Below, piece by piece: positions 52,821 through 61,407 of a stretch of 64,000 bases of DNA. Numbering within the stretch: position 1 is the stretch's first letter; each line of letters starts with the position of its first letter. The translations under genes were made by a program, and so were the position numbers. This DNA comes from JBCAXA01 sp038749025. Its GTDB lineage: Bacteria > Pseudomonadota > Gammaproteobacteria > Steroidobacterales > Woeseiaceae. The notes below the pieces were generated by a model. The model was given only the letters and a program-made list of their open reading frames with translations, was not told where the DNA came from and did no database searches. The stretch covers positions 1-64,000 of the forward strand of contig JBCDIL010000012.1 of the NCBI GenBank assembly GCA_038749025.1, given 5' to 3'.

Positions 52821-53497
52821 CAGTCTTGTTGCAACGTTAGACTGTGCTCGAATTGAATGACTTCCTCGCGCATAAATCGCTCGCGCTGGATACTAAGCGT
52901 ACTGCCCGTTGCGTCCAGTAAGTCGCCATCGAATTCTTTTGCCAACGTACGTGCGGCGTTAATCATCATATCGAAGGCTTCGGCACCGGCGACTTCCCCA
53001 GGAAGCACCATGAACAGACTAATCCCGGTAAACGTTTGCTCGCGAATATTGGCGAGCTCGAAACTACCGGGCTCGACTAGATTGGCGACACTGAACACAG
53101 GGTTCTCCGAGTCGCCATCCTGGTGGTGAAAAATACCAAACTGGCCATGCCGCAACCCAAGACCACGCAGTGCTAACACCAAGCGCTCGCCACCAAAGGG
53201 GTTCTCTTCACGAGCGACGACGCGTATCGCGACGATCTTCTGGGCCTCAGCAACAGGTGCCGCCGGCGTTGGCTCTTCGGGCTTCTCGTCGCGACCGTCT
53301 AGCTCGGCGGGAACATCCACCTCATTGCGCTCGTAGTCGCTCGTCGGTTCTGCCACCTCGACGGGATCATCCGACAAGGTCGGTTCAATTCGGTCTTCGG
53401 CGTTGTCGGCGGCACGTGATTCGCGCCGACTTAGCCAGTAAACGAGCCCGACAACAGCAACACCGAAAACAGCCAGTATCGCGCGAAAACCGTCCAT
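52820..53497 (-). CDS. zipA: Cell division protein ZipA
   Basis: A 225-residue essential division protein that tethers FtsZ to the membrane. An N-terminal helix (about 4-22), an acidic Pro/Glu-rich linker (about 28-85) and a ZipA C-terminal FtsZ-binding domain (FGGERLVLALRGLGLRHGQFGIFHH) are visible. The linker is short compared with E. coli. It follows smc by 11 bases. Confidence 0.93.
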   Translation of the reverse strand: MDGFRAILAVFGVAVVGLVYWLSRRESRAADNAEDRIEPTLSDDPVEVAEPTSDYERNEVDVPAELDGRDEKPEEPTPAAPVAEAQKIVAIRVVAREENPFGGERLVLALRGLGLRHGQFGIFHHQDGDSENPVFSVANLVEPGSFELANIREQTFTGISLFMVLPGEVAGAEAFDMMINAARTLAKEFDGDLLDATGSTLSIQRERFMREEVIQFEHSLTLQQD

Positions 53498-53508
53498 AGC
53501 GCTCGCCG

Positions 53509-56500
53509 TCAGCTCACCGCTAGTTTAATGGCTTCGTCGAGATCGACGGTTACCAATCGAGAAACGCCAGGCTCTTGCATCGTGACACCCGAGAGCTGGC
53601 GAGCCATTTCCATGGTGACTTTGTTGTGGGTAATAAACACAAACTGCACCGACTCAGACATTTCTCGAACGATATCGCAATAGCGATTGACGTTCGCATC
53701 ATCGAGCGGCGCATCGACCTCATCGAGCATACAAAACGGGGCGGGATTGAGCTCAAAAATCGCGAACACCAAGGCAACCGCCGTCAGCGCCTTCTCCCCA
53801 CCCGACAACAAATGTATCGTGCTATTTCGCTTGCCAGGCGGCTGAGCCATGACTGTTACGCCGGTACTGAGTAGATCGTCGCCGGTCAGCTGCAGGTAGG
53901 CGTGACCACCACCGAACAAACGCGGGAACAAGCGCTTGAATCCGATGTCAATCGCATCAAAGGTTTCTTTAAAGCGGCTACGCGTTTCGCGGTCGATTTT
54001 CTTGATCGCGTTTTCCAGCGTCTCCAGCGCCGACTGCAAATCGGCGAACTGTGCGTCGAGGTATTCCTTGCGCTCAGACTGCTCCCGAAACTCGTCGATT
54101 GCGGCAAGGTTGATAGCGCCAAGACGTTCGATCCGCTTCGCTAGCTTCGCGAGATTTTCCTCCCAGGCTTCGACGGTTGCCGCCTCGTCAAGGTTAGCGA
54201 GTAGCGCTTGCCGGTCGAACTGGGCGTCATCGAATTGCTCAAGTAGGCCTTCCTGGCGGACCCGGTTTTCTTGCGCTTGCATGCGGACGTGGTCTAGGCC
54301 CTCGCGTGCACCAACAACGCCCTCCTCGGCATCACCGCGTTCTGCCTCAAAGCGGCGCAATTGCGACTCAATAGCCTCGCGACGCTCGCGCGCCTCACCG
54401 AGACGTTGCTCTGCATTGACACGCGAATTTAACGACTCTGCCAATAGCTGCTCGCGCTCCTGACCCGGCTGCTCGGCTGCCGTGATTTGCGCTTGCAATT
54501 CCGACTCACGGCGTTCGAACTGCACCAATTGCGTTTGCATGCGAGCAAGGCTCTGCGCAGCCGAATCCTGCGATGACTTGCGAGTTTCGAATTGCACCCG
54601 TAAGTCTTGCGCGGCTGCGCGGTCCTGTTCCGCTTGCTCACGCACTCGGTCAAGTTCATTGCTAAGCTGAACCCGCTGCTGCTCGAGAGCAGCGCGGCGC
54701 TCATCTAGCGTCGCGGTTGTCGCTTTTGCTTCGTCGATACGCTCTTGGCTTGCGCGCATCAGCTCTTGGGTTCTCCCCACTTCGTCGTCGATGCTCCGGC
54801 ACTCGCGCTCAACGATCTGCTGACGCTCCTCCGCTTGACGCACGCGCAGCGCGGCTTGCTCGCGCTTAGCGACCGCATCACTGCGCTCTTGTTGCGCAAG
54901 ACTCGCAGCGGCTTGTGCTTGATCGCGTGCTGTTTCCAACTCAGCGAGACGGCGCTGCTGGTGATCGAGCGCCTGCGCGACTTGCTGCTGCTTATCCTCC
55001 GCAGCCGTAACTTGCTCAGACAGTGCACGAATTTCGCCTTCGCGTCGGACCACACTGTTACTTTGCGCACTTAAGCGATGTACGTAGAAAAAGTCGCGCC
55101 CTACCCACTCGCCATTCGCTGTTACCAGCGACTCGCTCTCGGAAAGGTCGGCGCGCCGCTCTAGCGCTGCCGCCAGTGTTGGCGCAACCCGAACACCCGC
55201 CAAAAGGTCATGTACATTGCTGGGTGCGCCACTGACTTTTTCAGCCAACGTCCCGGGCGTGGGTGCACCGGTAGCAGCGGTGCGTCGAACGAGGTGTGCA
55301 TCGCCGCTCTCTAGTGAGGCTGCCAGCGATGCGGCCTGTTCGATATCGTCAACGACAATGGCCTGCAACGTTTGTTGCAAAACCGTTTCGACGGCACTTT
55401 CCCAGCCCGCCTGAACGTCGAGCACCTCGACCAACCGTTTGTTGCGGTTGAGCCCACTGGTCTCCAGCCAATCGGCCAGTTGCTCATCAGCGGCACCTAA
55501 TGCAGCCCGTTGTAACGCGCGTTGTGTCGCGAGTTCTGTACGCACGTTTTGCAGCGCGTCCTGCGATGCTTGGAGTTCGTCGCGCAAGTCGCGCTCTTTT
55601 TGTCGCGCCCCGTCGTACTGCTCGCGAAGCGACGCAAGGTTGCGGTCGGCCTCTTCGGTACGGGCACTTTGCCCATCGACCGCCCCAGCCAATTGCGCCA
55701 ACGTCGAGCGAAGCTCGTCTAGCTCCGCGGGTCGCTGATCATCGCTCAGCCGTTCGCGGCGCTGCGAGAGCTGCTGAACCGCGGTTGCCCACTGCTCTTG
55801 CCGCGAATGTTCGACCTTAAGTGTTTGCTCCGCTTCGTACGCCTCGGCATTGAACTGGTCCCAGTGTTCGCGCCAGTCGGCCATGGCGTTCTCAGACTGT
55901 GTTAACGAACTGCCGGAGCGGGCCGCTCGCTCTGCTGCCGCCTCAAGTCCCGGCGCTAACTCCGTCAGTGTGCTGGTCAGCTGTTCAAGCTGCGCTTGAT
56001 CGTCGTTTATGTGCGAGCGGATTTCGGCGGCGCCGGCAATCGCTTGGTCCAAATCGGCTTGTTGTCGTTGGCGGAGCTCTGCCGCGTGCTCAATGGCTTG
56101 CTCCAGTCGCGAGATCTCCGCACCGACGCGATAATAATGCGCCTGCGCTTCGTTAAACTGCTCGGTCGCCTCACCGTGTTGCTCGCGAGTTTGCTCAATT
56201 TGTGCCTCGATGCGGCGCTGCTCCGCCACGGCCGCTTGCAATGCCGTTTCGGCCGACGCTAGTTCCCGGTCGAGTTCAGCCGCGCGGTTATCGAGAACGC
56301 GTAGACGCATAGCGAGGAGCTCAGCACCGGCTTGGCGCTCCTCGGCCTTGTACTTTTTGTACCGCTCGGCCGCCTTGGCTTGCCGGTCTAGGTGCTTGAT
56401 CTGCTTCTCGACCTCGTCTAGCAGGTCGGTTAACCGCTCGAGGTTCTCGCGGGTGTGCCGAATGCGGTTTTCAGTCTCGCGGCGACGCTCTTTGTATTTC

Positions 56501-57012
56501 GAGATTCCAGCTGCTTCCTCGATGTAGACCCGCATCTCTTCGGGCTTCGCTTCGATTAAGCGCGAGATCATGCCCTGCTCGATAATCGAATAGCTGCGCG
56601 GCCCAAGACCGGTACCAAGAAAAATACCCGTGATGTCTTTCCGACGACACTTCGTGCCATTCAGAAAGTAACTCGATGCACCATCTCGGGTAACTGATCG
56701 GCGAATAGCGATTTCCGAATACTGCGCGTACTGACCACCAACGGTGCCATCGCTGTTATCAAAAATGAGTTCAATCGACGCGGTACCGACCGGTTTGCGT
56801 GCGCTAGATCCGTTAAAAATAACGTCGGTCATTGAGTCGCCACGTAAACGCGACGCGGAGCTTTCCCCCATTACCCAGCGGACCGCGTCGATGACATTGG
56901 ACTTACCGCAGCCATTGGGCCCAACGACACCAACAAGGTTTGACGGAAAGGAAATGGTGGTCGGGTCAACAAACGACTTGAACCCGGCGAGCTTAATTCG
57001 GCTTAGGCGCAT
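53509..57012 (-). CDS. smc: Chromosome segregation ATPase SMC
   Basis: A 1167-residue SMC protein: Walker A GVVGPNGCGKSNVIDAVRWV near the N-terminus, two long coiled coils, a hinge (about 500-640) and the C-terminal LSGGEKALTAVALVFAIF signature with Walker B CMLDEVDAPLDDANV. It works with ScpA/ScpB encoded at 41672-43374. Upstream gene of the smc-zipA-ligA unit. Confidence 0.98.
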   Translation of the reverse strand: MRLSRIKLAGFKSFVDPTTISFPSNLVGVVGPNGCGKSNVIDAVRWVMGESSASRLRGDSMTDVIFNGSSARKPVGTASIELIFDNSDGTVGGQYAQYSEIAIRRSVTRDGASSYFLNGTKCRRKDITGIFLGTGLGPRSYSIIEQGMISRLIEAKPEEMRVYIEEAAGISKYKERRRETENRIRHTRENLERLTDLLDEVEKQIKHLDRQAKAAERYKKYKAEERQAGAELLAMRLRVLDNRAAELDRELASAETALQAAVAEQRRIEAQIEQTREQHGEATEQFNEAQAHYYRVGAEISRLEQAIEHAAELRQRQQADLDQAIAGAAEIRSHINDDQAQLEQLTSTLTELAPGLEAAAERAARSGSSLTQSENAMADWREHWDQFNAEAYEAEQTLKVEHSRQEQWATAVQQLSQRRERLSDDQRPAELDELRSTLAQLAGAVDGQSARTEEADRNLASLREQYDGARQKERDLRDELQASQDALQNVRTELATQRALQRAALGAADEQLADWLETSGLNRNKRLVEVLDVQAGWESAVETVLQQTLQAIVVDDIEQAASLAASLESGDAHLVRRTAATGAPTPGTLAEKVSGAPSNVHDLLAGVRVAPTLAAALERRADLSESESLVTANGEWVGRDFFYVHRLSAQSNSVVRREGEIRALSEQVTAAEDKQQQVAQALDHQQRRLAELETARDQAQAAASLAQQERSDAVAKREQAALRVRQAEERQQIVERECRSIDDEVGRTQELMRASQERIDEAKATTATLDERRAALEQQRVQLSNELDRVREQAEQDRAAAQDLRVQFETRKSSQDSAAQSLARMQTQLVQFERRESELQAQITAAEQPGQEREQLLAESLNSRVNAEQRLGEARERREAIESQLRRFEAERGDAEEGVVGAREGLDHVRMQAQENRVRQEGLLEQFDDAQFDRQALLANLDEAATVEAWEENLAKLAKRIERLGAINLAAIDEFREQSERKEYLDAQFADLQSALETLENAIKKIDRETRSRFKETFDAIDIGFKRLFPRLFGGGHAYLQLTGDDLLSTGVTVMAQPPGKRNSTIHLLSGGEKALTAVALVFAIFELNPAPFCMLDEVDAPLDDANVNRYCDIVREMSESVQFVFITHNKVTMEMARQLSGVTMQEPGVSRLVTVDLDEAIKLAVS

Positions 57013-57190
57013 CGAGGCGTGCTATGGACAGTCTTGTCTAGAACGTGGGGCAATCGGCTAGTGTAAAGTAATCGGTGCGGCAAGACGACGGTCGTTAGTA
57101 TGCGACTTCGGTCGATGGTTTAGCCTCACCCTTTCTGCAACGATCGGCACGATATGCGACGTGCGCTTCTTTTATTTTGTTGGTAGCACC

Positions 57191-57625
57191 ATGGCGAACA
57201 CGGAAAAACTAGGCGGTAAACCTACGGCTCAGCCGAGTAAAACGCTGGAAACCTTTGATAATCCAAATAGCTCTCGTGATTACACGATCCGAATCGAGAC
57301 ACCGGAATTCACCTGCCTTTGCCCGGTTACCGGTCAGCCCGATTTCGCAACGATCTTGCTCGAATATGTACCTGACCAGCGCTGTGTCGAGCTGAAGTCA
57401 TTTAAACTGTACCTATGGTCGTTCCGCGACGAAGGCGCGTTCCATGAAGCCGTCACCCACACGATCCTCGACACCCTGGTCGGTGCGCTGGACCCACGCT
57501 TTATGCGTGTGACAGCGAGGTTTAACGTTCGCGGCGGCGTCTACACAGCCGTCGTGGCGGAACAGCGTAAGGCCGGCTGGAGCGCGCCGGAACCCGTAAC
57601 ACTGCCTCCCGGCCAGCCGGGCTAA
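57191..57625 (+). CDS. queF: NADPH-dependent 7-cyano-7-deazaguanine reductase QueF
   Basis: Reduces preQ0 to preQ1 in queuosine synthesis. The 144-residue protein is of the short, unimodular class, with catalytic Cys C44 in TCLCPVTGQPDF and ELKSFKLYLWSFRDEGAFHE. The start is ATG 57191; an upstream in-frame ATG lacks a good ribosome site. GluQ, which acts later on queuosine-tRNA-Asp, is encoded 1.1 kb downstream. Confidence 0.95.
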   Translation: MANTEKLGGKPTAQPSKTLETFDNPNSSRDYTIRIETPEFTCLCPVTGQPDFATILLEYVPDQRCVELKSFKLYLWSFRDEGAFHEAVTHTILDTLVGALDPRFMRVTARFNVRGGVYTAVVAEQRKAGWSAPEPVTLPPGQPG

Positions 57626-57677
57626 GCTCGGCCAGGAAAACCTCTCACAGGGCACTTTTACGGCGGGGAATAATCGG

Positions 57678-57683
57678 TATAAT
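57678..57683 (+). promoter_or_regulatory. dksA promoter -10 box with GC-rich discriminator
   Basis: A perfect TATAAT is followed by CCCGCGA, a GC-rich discriminator as in stringently controlled promoters. Its -35 region is weak (TTTTAC). It would start dksA mRNA near 57690, so ppGpp/DksA autoregulation is plausible. Confidence 0.45.
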
Positions 57684-57720
57684 CCCGCGATTTTCCTTAA
57701 TTGGGAGCGGAGATACGTTT

Positions 57721-58734
57721 ATGCCTGCTGCAAAGAAAGCCAGCAAGAAACGCACGACACGCAGTGCCCCGGCAAGCCGCAAGAAGGCGGCTACGAAGAA
57801 AACCGCGACCAAAAAGAAAGTCGTAGCTAAGAAAAAGGCGACCACCAAGAAAACCGCGAAAAAGAAAGCGGCTGCAAAGCGCGTGGTGAAAAAGACCACG
57901 AAGAAAGCAGCGGCGAAGAAAGCAACCGGCAAGAAGGCGCCGGCCAAGAAAACGGCGAAGAAAAAATCGCCGGCCAAGAAAGCCACAACAACGAAGCGCA
58001 AGGCTGTCGCTAAGAAAAAAGCAACAGCAAAGAAAACCGCCGTAAAGAAAAAGGCAGCACCGGCCAAGAAAGTGGCTACCAAGAAAAAGACAACACCACG
58101 CAAGAAAGTCGCGCCGGCAGCAACCAAAGCCAAACCGGCGAAGTCTCCGGCCGACGCCAGCGCAACAGCGTCACGGACGGTCTCCAAGCGAGCGCCCGAA
58201 CGCAAGGCGATCCCGACAACGCGGCGGCGCGATCAAGGCGCGGCACCGATTCGGCCACCAGTCACACCGGCGCCGTCGACTAAAAAACGTGATGTGTTGA
58301 GCGGCCCGATCCACGGCATTGCTCCTTACAAGCCGAAACGCGGCGAGGAGTACATGAGTCCCGAGCAGCTTGAGCATTTCCGACAGATTTTGCTGGCCTG
58401 GAAACGTGAACTCATGCAAGAAGTCGACCGCACCGTGAACCACATGCAAGACGAAGCGGCCAACTTCCCCGACCCCAACGACCGAGCGACCCAGGAGTCG
58501 GAGTTCGGCCTTGAATTGCGCACCCGTGACCGCGAGCGCAAGCTGCTGCGCAAAATCGATCAAGCCCTTGGCCGAATCGAAGACGGCTCTTACGGATACT
58601 GCGAAGCAACCGGTGAGGAAATCGGCCTCAAACGCCTAGAAGCCCGACCGGTGGCAACGATGTCGCTGGAGGCCCAGGAGCGACGCGAATTGGCGGAGCG
58701 CCAATTCCGGGACCGGGACGACCGTTACCGCTAG
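57721..58734 (+). CDS. dksA: RNA polymerase-binding factor DksA with histone-H1-like N-terminal tail
   Basis: A 337-residue protein. Residues ~1-170 are almost only Lys, Ala, Thr and Pro in AKK-type repeats, resembling histone H1-like proteins; such fusions are known from Xanthomonas-type DksA. The C-terminal part (about 210-330) is DksA: coiled coil with DPNDRATQESEF and the zinc-finger region YGYCEATGEEIGLKRLEARP. Only one of the four finger Cys is kept: C294, T297, S315, A318 (C-T-S-A), so zinc is probably not bound. Such non-zinc DksA variants are known. Confidence 0.92.
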   Translation: MPAAKKASKKRTTRSAPASRKKAATKKTATKKKVVAKKKATTKKTAKKKAAAKRVVKKTTKKAAAKKATGKKAPAKKTAKKKSPAKKATTTKRKAVAKKKATAKKTAVKKKAAPAKKVATKKKTTPRKKVAPAATKAKPAKSPADASATASRTVSKRAPERKAIPTTRRRDQGAAPIRPPVTPAPSTKKRDVLSGPIHGIAPYKPKRGEEYMSPEQLEHFRQILLAWKRELMQEVDRTVNHMQDEAANFPDPNDRATQESEFGLELRTRDRERKLLRKIDQALGRIEDGSYGYCEATGEEIGLKRLEARPVATMSLEAQERRELAERQFRDRDDRYR

Positions 58735-58774
58735 GCCGTATCGGGGCCGGTTTGCGCCCTCGCCGACCGGCCCG

Positions 58775-59650
58775 TTGCATGCGGGCTCGTTGCTGGCTGC
58801 GCTTGCCAGTTACCTCGACGCACGCGCCCACGCAGGCGAGTGGTTGGTTCGGATCGAAAACATTGATCCACCACGCGAGCAACCGGGTGCCGACCAAAAA
58901 ATCCTTGCGACGCTCGAAGCGTTCGGGTTCGAATGGGACGGCCACGTCGATTATCAGCGTGACAAGCACGACCGTCACGCGCAGATCGCTGCCAAGTTGG
59001 TAGAGACTGATCTCGCGTACCACTGCCAGTGCTCACGGCGCGCTCTGCGAGCTGCAAACGACGCCGCTGGTCGCTCGCTAGGCTTCTACCCCGGCACGTG
59101 TCGCCACCTAAACCACGCGACCGGCGCAATACGCGTCCGCGTTGGCACCGGGGACATCGCTGTCAGCGACCGCCTGCAAGACAACCGCGTCGTTAATCTC
59201 GGCCAAGACTGTGGTGATTTCGTCATCTGGCGACGCGATGATTTACCGGCGTACCAACTCGCGGTCGTCGTCGACGATGCAGACGACGGCATAACGGATG
59301 TCGTTCGCGGTGTCGATCTAGCGGACAGCACGCCGCGCCAGGCCTGGCTACAACAACTGCTCGGCGTTGCCACGCCGCGCTATGCACACGTGCCGATCGT
59401 GACCGACGCCCAGGGCGTGAAACTAGCAAAGCAAACGGGCGCGCTGGGTTTAGACCCCAACCGAGCCAGCGAACAGTTGTGGAAAGCACTAACACAGCTC
59501 CGTCAGGAACCCCCAGCGGCGCTCGCGAGTGCCAGCCCCGGTGAGCTACTCGCATGGGGTATTGACCATTGGCGCATCGACGCCTTGACAGGCATGACGC
59601 ACCTGACTGACGCCTCTGTTGCCCCGCAGCAAAATCCGTTAAGGTGCTGA
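58775..59650 (+). CDS. gluQ: Glutamyl-Q tRNA(Asp) synthetase GluQ, N-terminus uncertain
   Basis: A GluRS-like catalytic fragment that glutamylates queuosine in tRNA-Asp. From TTG 58775 it reads LHAGSLLAALASYLDA; upstream codons in the same frame encode YRGRFAPSPTGP, the family's conserved ATP-binding start. That upstream stretch is open back to 58640 but has no ATG, GTG, TTG or CTG, so the true N-terminus needs a rare start, a frameshift from dksA (different frame), or a base error. The KLAKQTGA motif (KMSK-like) and YQLAVVVDDADDGITDVVRG are intact. Confidence 0.85.
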   Translation: MHAGSLLAALASYLDARAHAGEWLVRIENIDPPREQPGADQKILATLEAFGFEWDGHVDYQRDKHDRHAQIAAKLVETDLAYHCQCSRRALRAANDAAGRSLGFYPGTCRHLNHATGAIRVRVGTGDIAVSDRLQDNRVVNLGQDCGDFVIWRRDDLPAYQLAVVVDDADDGITDVVRGVDLADSTPRQAWLQQLLGVATPRYAHVPIVTDAQGVKLAKQTGALGLDPNRASEQLWKALTQLRQEPPAALASASPGELLAWGIDHWRIDALTGMTHLTDASVAPQQNPLRC

Positions 59651-59683
59651 CTGGCAGAAAGACGTGCACCCCGGAGGTAGCAC

Positions 59684-60154
59684 GTGCGAACAATAAAAAA
59701 GTACCCGAACCGCCGGCTTTACGACACCGTCGAAAGCCGCTACATCACGCTGGCTGACGTTCGTCAGCTCGTCATCGATAAGGTCGAGTTTTGCGTTGTC
59801 GACAAGAAAAGCGGCGACGACATAACCCGCAGTATCTTGTTGCAAGTCATTAGCGAGCAGGAGCAGCAGGGCGAATCGATAATGAGCGAGGACTTTCTCT
59901 CGCAGATTATTCGTTCGTATGGCAGTGTCATGCCGAACTTCGCTCGCACCTACCTTGAGCAAAGCATGGAGCTGTTCATGCGCCAACAAGCGGAGGCGCG
60001 AAGCCGGTTTAAACAAGTCACCGGCCTCGACCCGGTTGGTTCCGTGACTGAGATTGCCGAGCGAAACCTCGCTCGTTGGAAATCGCTACAGGACGATGTC
60101 TTTCGCGTATTGAGCGGCAAACCTCGCGACAACAAGGACGACCCCGGGCACTAG
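59684..60154 (+). CDS. phaR: PHA synthesis repressor PhaR
   Basis: A 156-residue regulator of polyhydroxyalkanoate granules. It begins IKKYPNRRLYDTVESRYITLADVRQLV, the PhaR/PHB accumulation regulator DNA-binding domain, followed by a second PHB-associated segment. The start is GTG with GGAGG seven bases upstream. No PHA synthase lies in this window. Confidence 0.93.
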   Translation: MRTIKKYPNRRLYDTVESRYITLADVRQLVIDKVEFCVVDKKSGDDITRSILLQVISEQEQQGESIMSEDFLSQIIRSYGSVMPNFARTYLEQSMELFMRQQAEARSRFKQVTGLDPVGSVTEIAERNLARWKSLQDDVFRVLSGKPRDNKDDPGH

Positions 60155-60181
60155 CGGGCCTTTGTCGGCGTCTGGCGTCGC

Positions 60182-60210
60182 TTGACAGGGTAAGACCAAT
60201 GGCCTAGTTT
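60182..60210 (+). promoter_or_regulatory. Promoter for the 60.2-kb RNA
   Basis: A perfect TTGACA (60182-60187), 17-base spacer and TAGTTT (60205-60210) put the transcript start near 60217, exactly where the first hairpin begins. The -10 box is poor, so an activator may help. Confidence 0.6.
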
Positions 60211-60216
60211 TTGCGG

Positions 60217-60315
60217 TGCAGCAGGCCTTCTTGCTCCCCCGCTACCTGCTGCGTAAAGCCTGAAGGAGTCAACTCCTTTATGCGGGCCCCCCTCTCACTC
60301 AGGGGGGCCTTTTTT
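60217..60315 (+). ncRNA. Candidate structured RNA: small RNA or yheT attenuator leader
   Basis: A roughly 99-nt transcript is predicted. Hairpin 1 GCAGCAGG/CCTGCTGC (60218-60225 with 60245-60252) has a C-rich loop with CTCCCCCGC. Hairpin 2 AAGGAGT/ACTCCTT (60263-60279) follows, then the terminator. The C-rich loop could pair with GCGGG at 60282-60286 or with the G-run of the terminator's right arm, which would break the terminator. Because the yheT-like start lies ten bases after the terminator, it may be a cis-regulatory leader instead of a free small RNA. Confidence 0.6.
60285..60315 (+). terminator. Rho-independent terminator before the yheT-like gene
   Basis: GGCCCCCC/GGGGGGCC, nine-base loop, followed by six T. 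It ends nine bases before the ATG at 60325, so the hydrolase needs read-through or antitermination. Confidence 0.9.
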
Positions 60316-60324
60316 GTGGGAAAG

Positions 60325-61368
60325 ATGAACTATACGACGCAAGCTTTTGATCCCGCACCGTGGTGCACGAACCGCCACTGGCAAACGGTGTTTCCGAGCA
60401 CGCCGCTGTATCGCTCGCCAGACGTCGCCTACGAGCGCGAAGCGCTCGAGCTACCTGACGGTGACTTCGTCGATATCGACTGGGCGGGGCGCACTGGGCG
60501 TCCCGATCAGACGTTGCTGATTGTGTTGCCGGGCTTAGAAGGCAACAGCGAAGCATCGTACGCATTAACCATCGGCGCAGCCGCCGTCGGAGCCGGTTGG
60601 GCGCTCGGCGTAATGCACTACCGTGGCTGCAGTGGCCGACCCAATCGCCTGCCGCGGCGTTATCACGCCGGAGACACCGGCGATATCGACTTCCTCGCCG
60701 GTCTTCTCCGCGAACAACACCCGAATGCCACACTCCTCGGTGTTGGTTATTCACTCGGTGGCAACGTCTTATTGAAGTACCTCGGCGAACGGGGTGACAG
60801 CGCGGTGTTCGATGGCTCGGTCGCTGTTTGTGTCCCGTTCGACCTCGCTGACTCGGCGCTGGCGCTGTCATCTGGGCCGTCGCGTTTTTACCAGTCGTTC
60901 TTGATGCGCCGGATGCGCGCATCGTTACGCGTTAAGTATCGGCCTGAGTATGCGCCGTTCGACTGGGACCGAGCGATGCAAGCTAAGACGTTTTACGAAT
61001 TTGACGACCAGGTTACGGCGCCCCTGCACGGGTTTCGTGGCGTGGATGACTACTATTCGCGGTCCAGTTGCGGCCAATTCATCGGCAGCATTCGGAAACC
61101 GACACTGCTGATTAGCGCGCTCGACGACCCGTTCATGACCGGCGCCGCGTTTCCCGCAACAGCGGATCTACCGGCGGATGTGCGGGCAGAATTTAGTCGC
61201 TACGGCGGCCACGTCGGCTTTGTTAACGGTCGGCCATGGCTGCGACCTGAGTATTGGCTGCACGCGCGGACCATGGGCTTTTATGTGCATGAGCTCGGTG
61301 TCGCCGCTAACAGTGACACGCAAACGAGCGCGAAAGCGATCGCTACCAGCGACGCTGGCGGGCGCTAA
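60325..61368 (+). CDS. YheT-family alpha/beta hydrolase
   Basis: A 347-residue alpha/beta-hydrolase. FDPAPWCTNRHWQTVFPS, VLPGLEGNSEASYA, NFRGC-like MHYRGCSGRPN and the nucleophile elbow GVGYSLGGNVLLKYLGE match YheT/EMB8 proteins. Substrate unknown; an esterase-like role is inferred. ATG 60325 is used; a longer in-frame extension would run through the terminator. GGGAAAG precedes the start. Confidence 0.9.
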   Translation: MNYTTQAFDPAPWCTNRHWQTVFPSTPLYRSPDVAYEREALELPDGDFVDIDWAGRTGRPDQTLLIVLPGLEGNSEASYALTIGAAAVGAGWALGVMHYRGCSGRPNRLPRRYHAGDTGDIDFLAGLLREQHPNATLLGVGYSLGGNVLLKYLGERGDSAVFDGSVAVCVPFDLADSALALSSGPSRFYQSFLMRRMRASLRVKYRPEYAPFDWDRAMQAKTFYEFDDQVTAPLHGFRGVDDYYSRSSCGQFIGSIRKPTLLISALDDPFMTGAAFPATADLPADVRAEFSRYGGHVGFVNGRPWLRPEYWLHARTMGFYVHELGVAANSDTQTSAKAIATSDAGGR

Positions 61369-61378
61369 CGCGCCCGCC
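61357..61378. terminator. GC-rich hairpin over the yheT-like stop, without U-tract
   Basis: GGCGGGCG/CGCCCGCC forms a stem across the stop codon, between two converging genes. No T-run follows, like the hairpins at 20843 and 24617. Confidence 0.4.
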
Positions 61379-61407
61379 GCCATTATTCACGGCGCTCTTT
61401 CCGAGCG

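Noticed and set aside
54429..55820. Several plus-strand open frames over smc
   Set aside because: They arise from the GC-rich coiled-coil codons of smc and show no domain or start signals.
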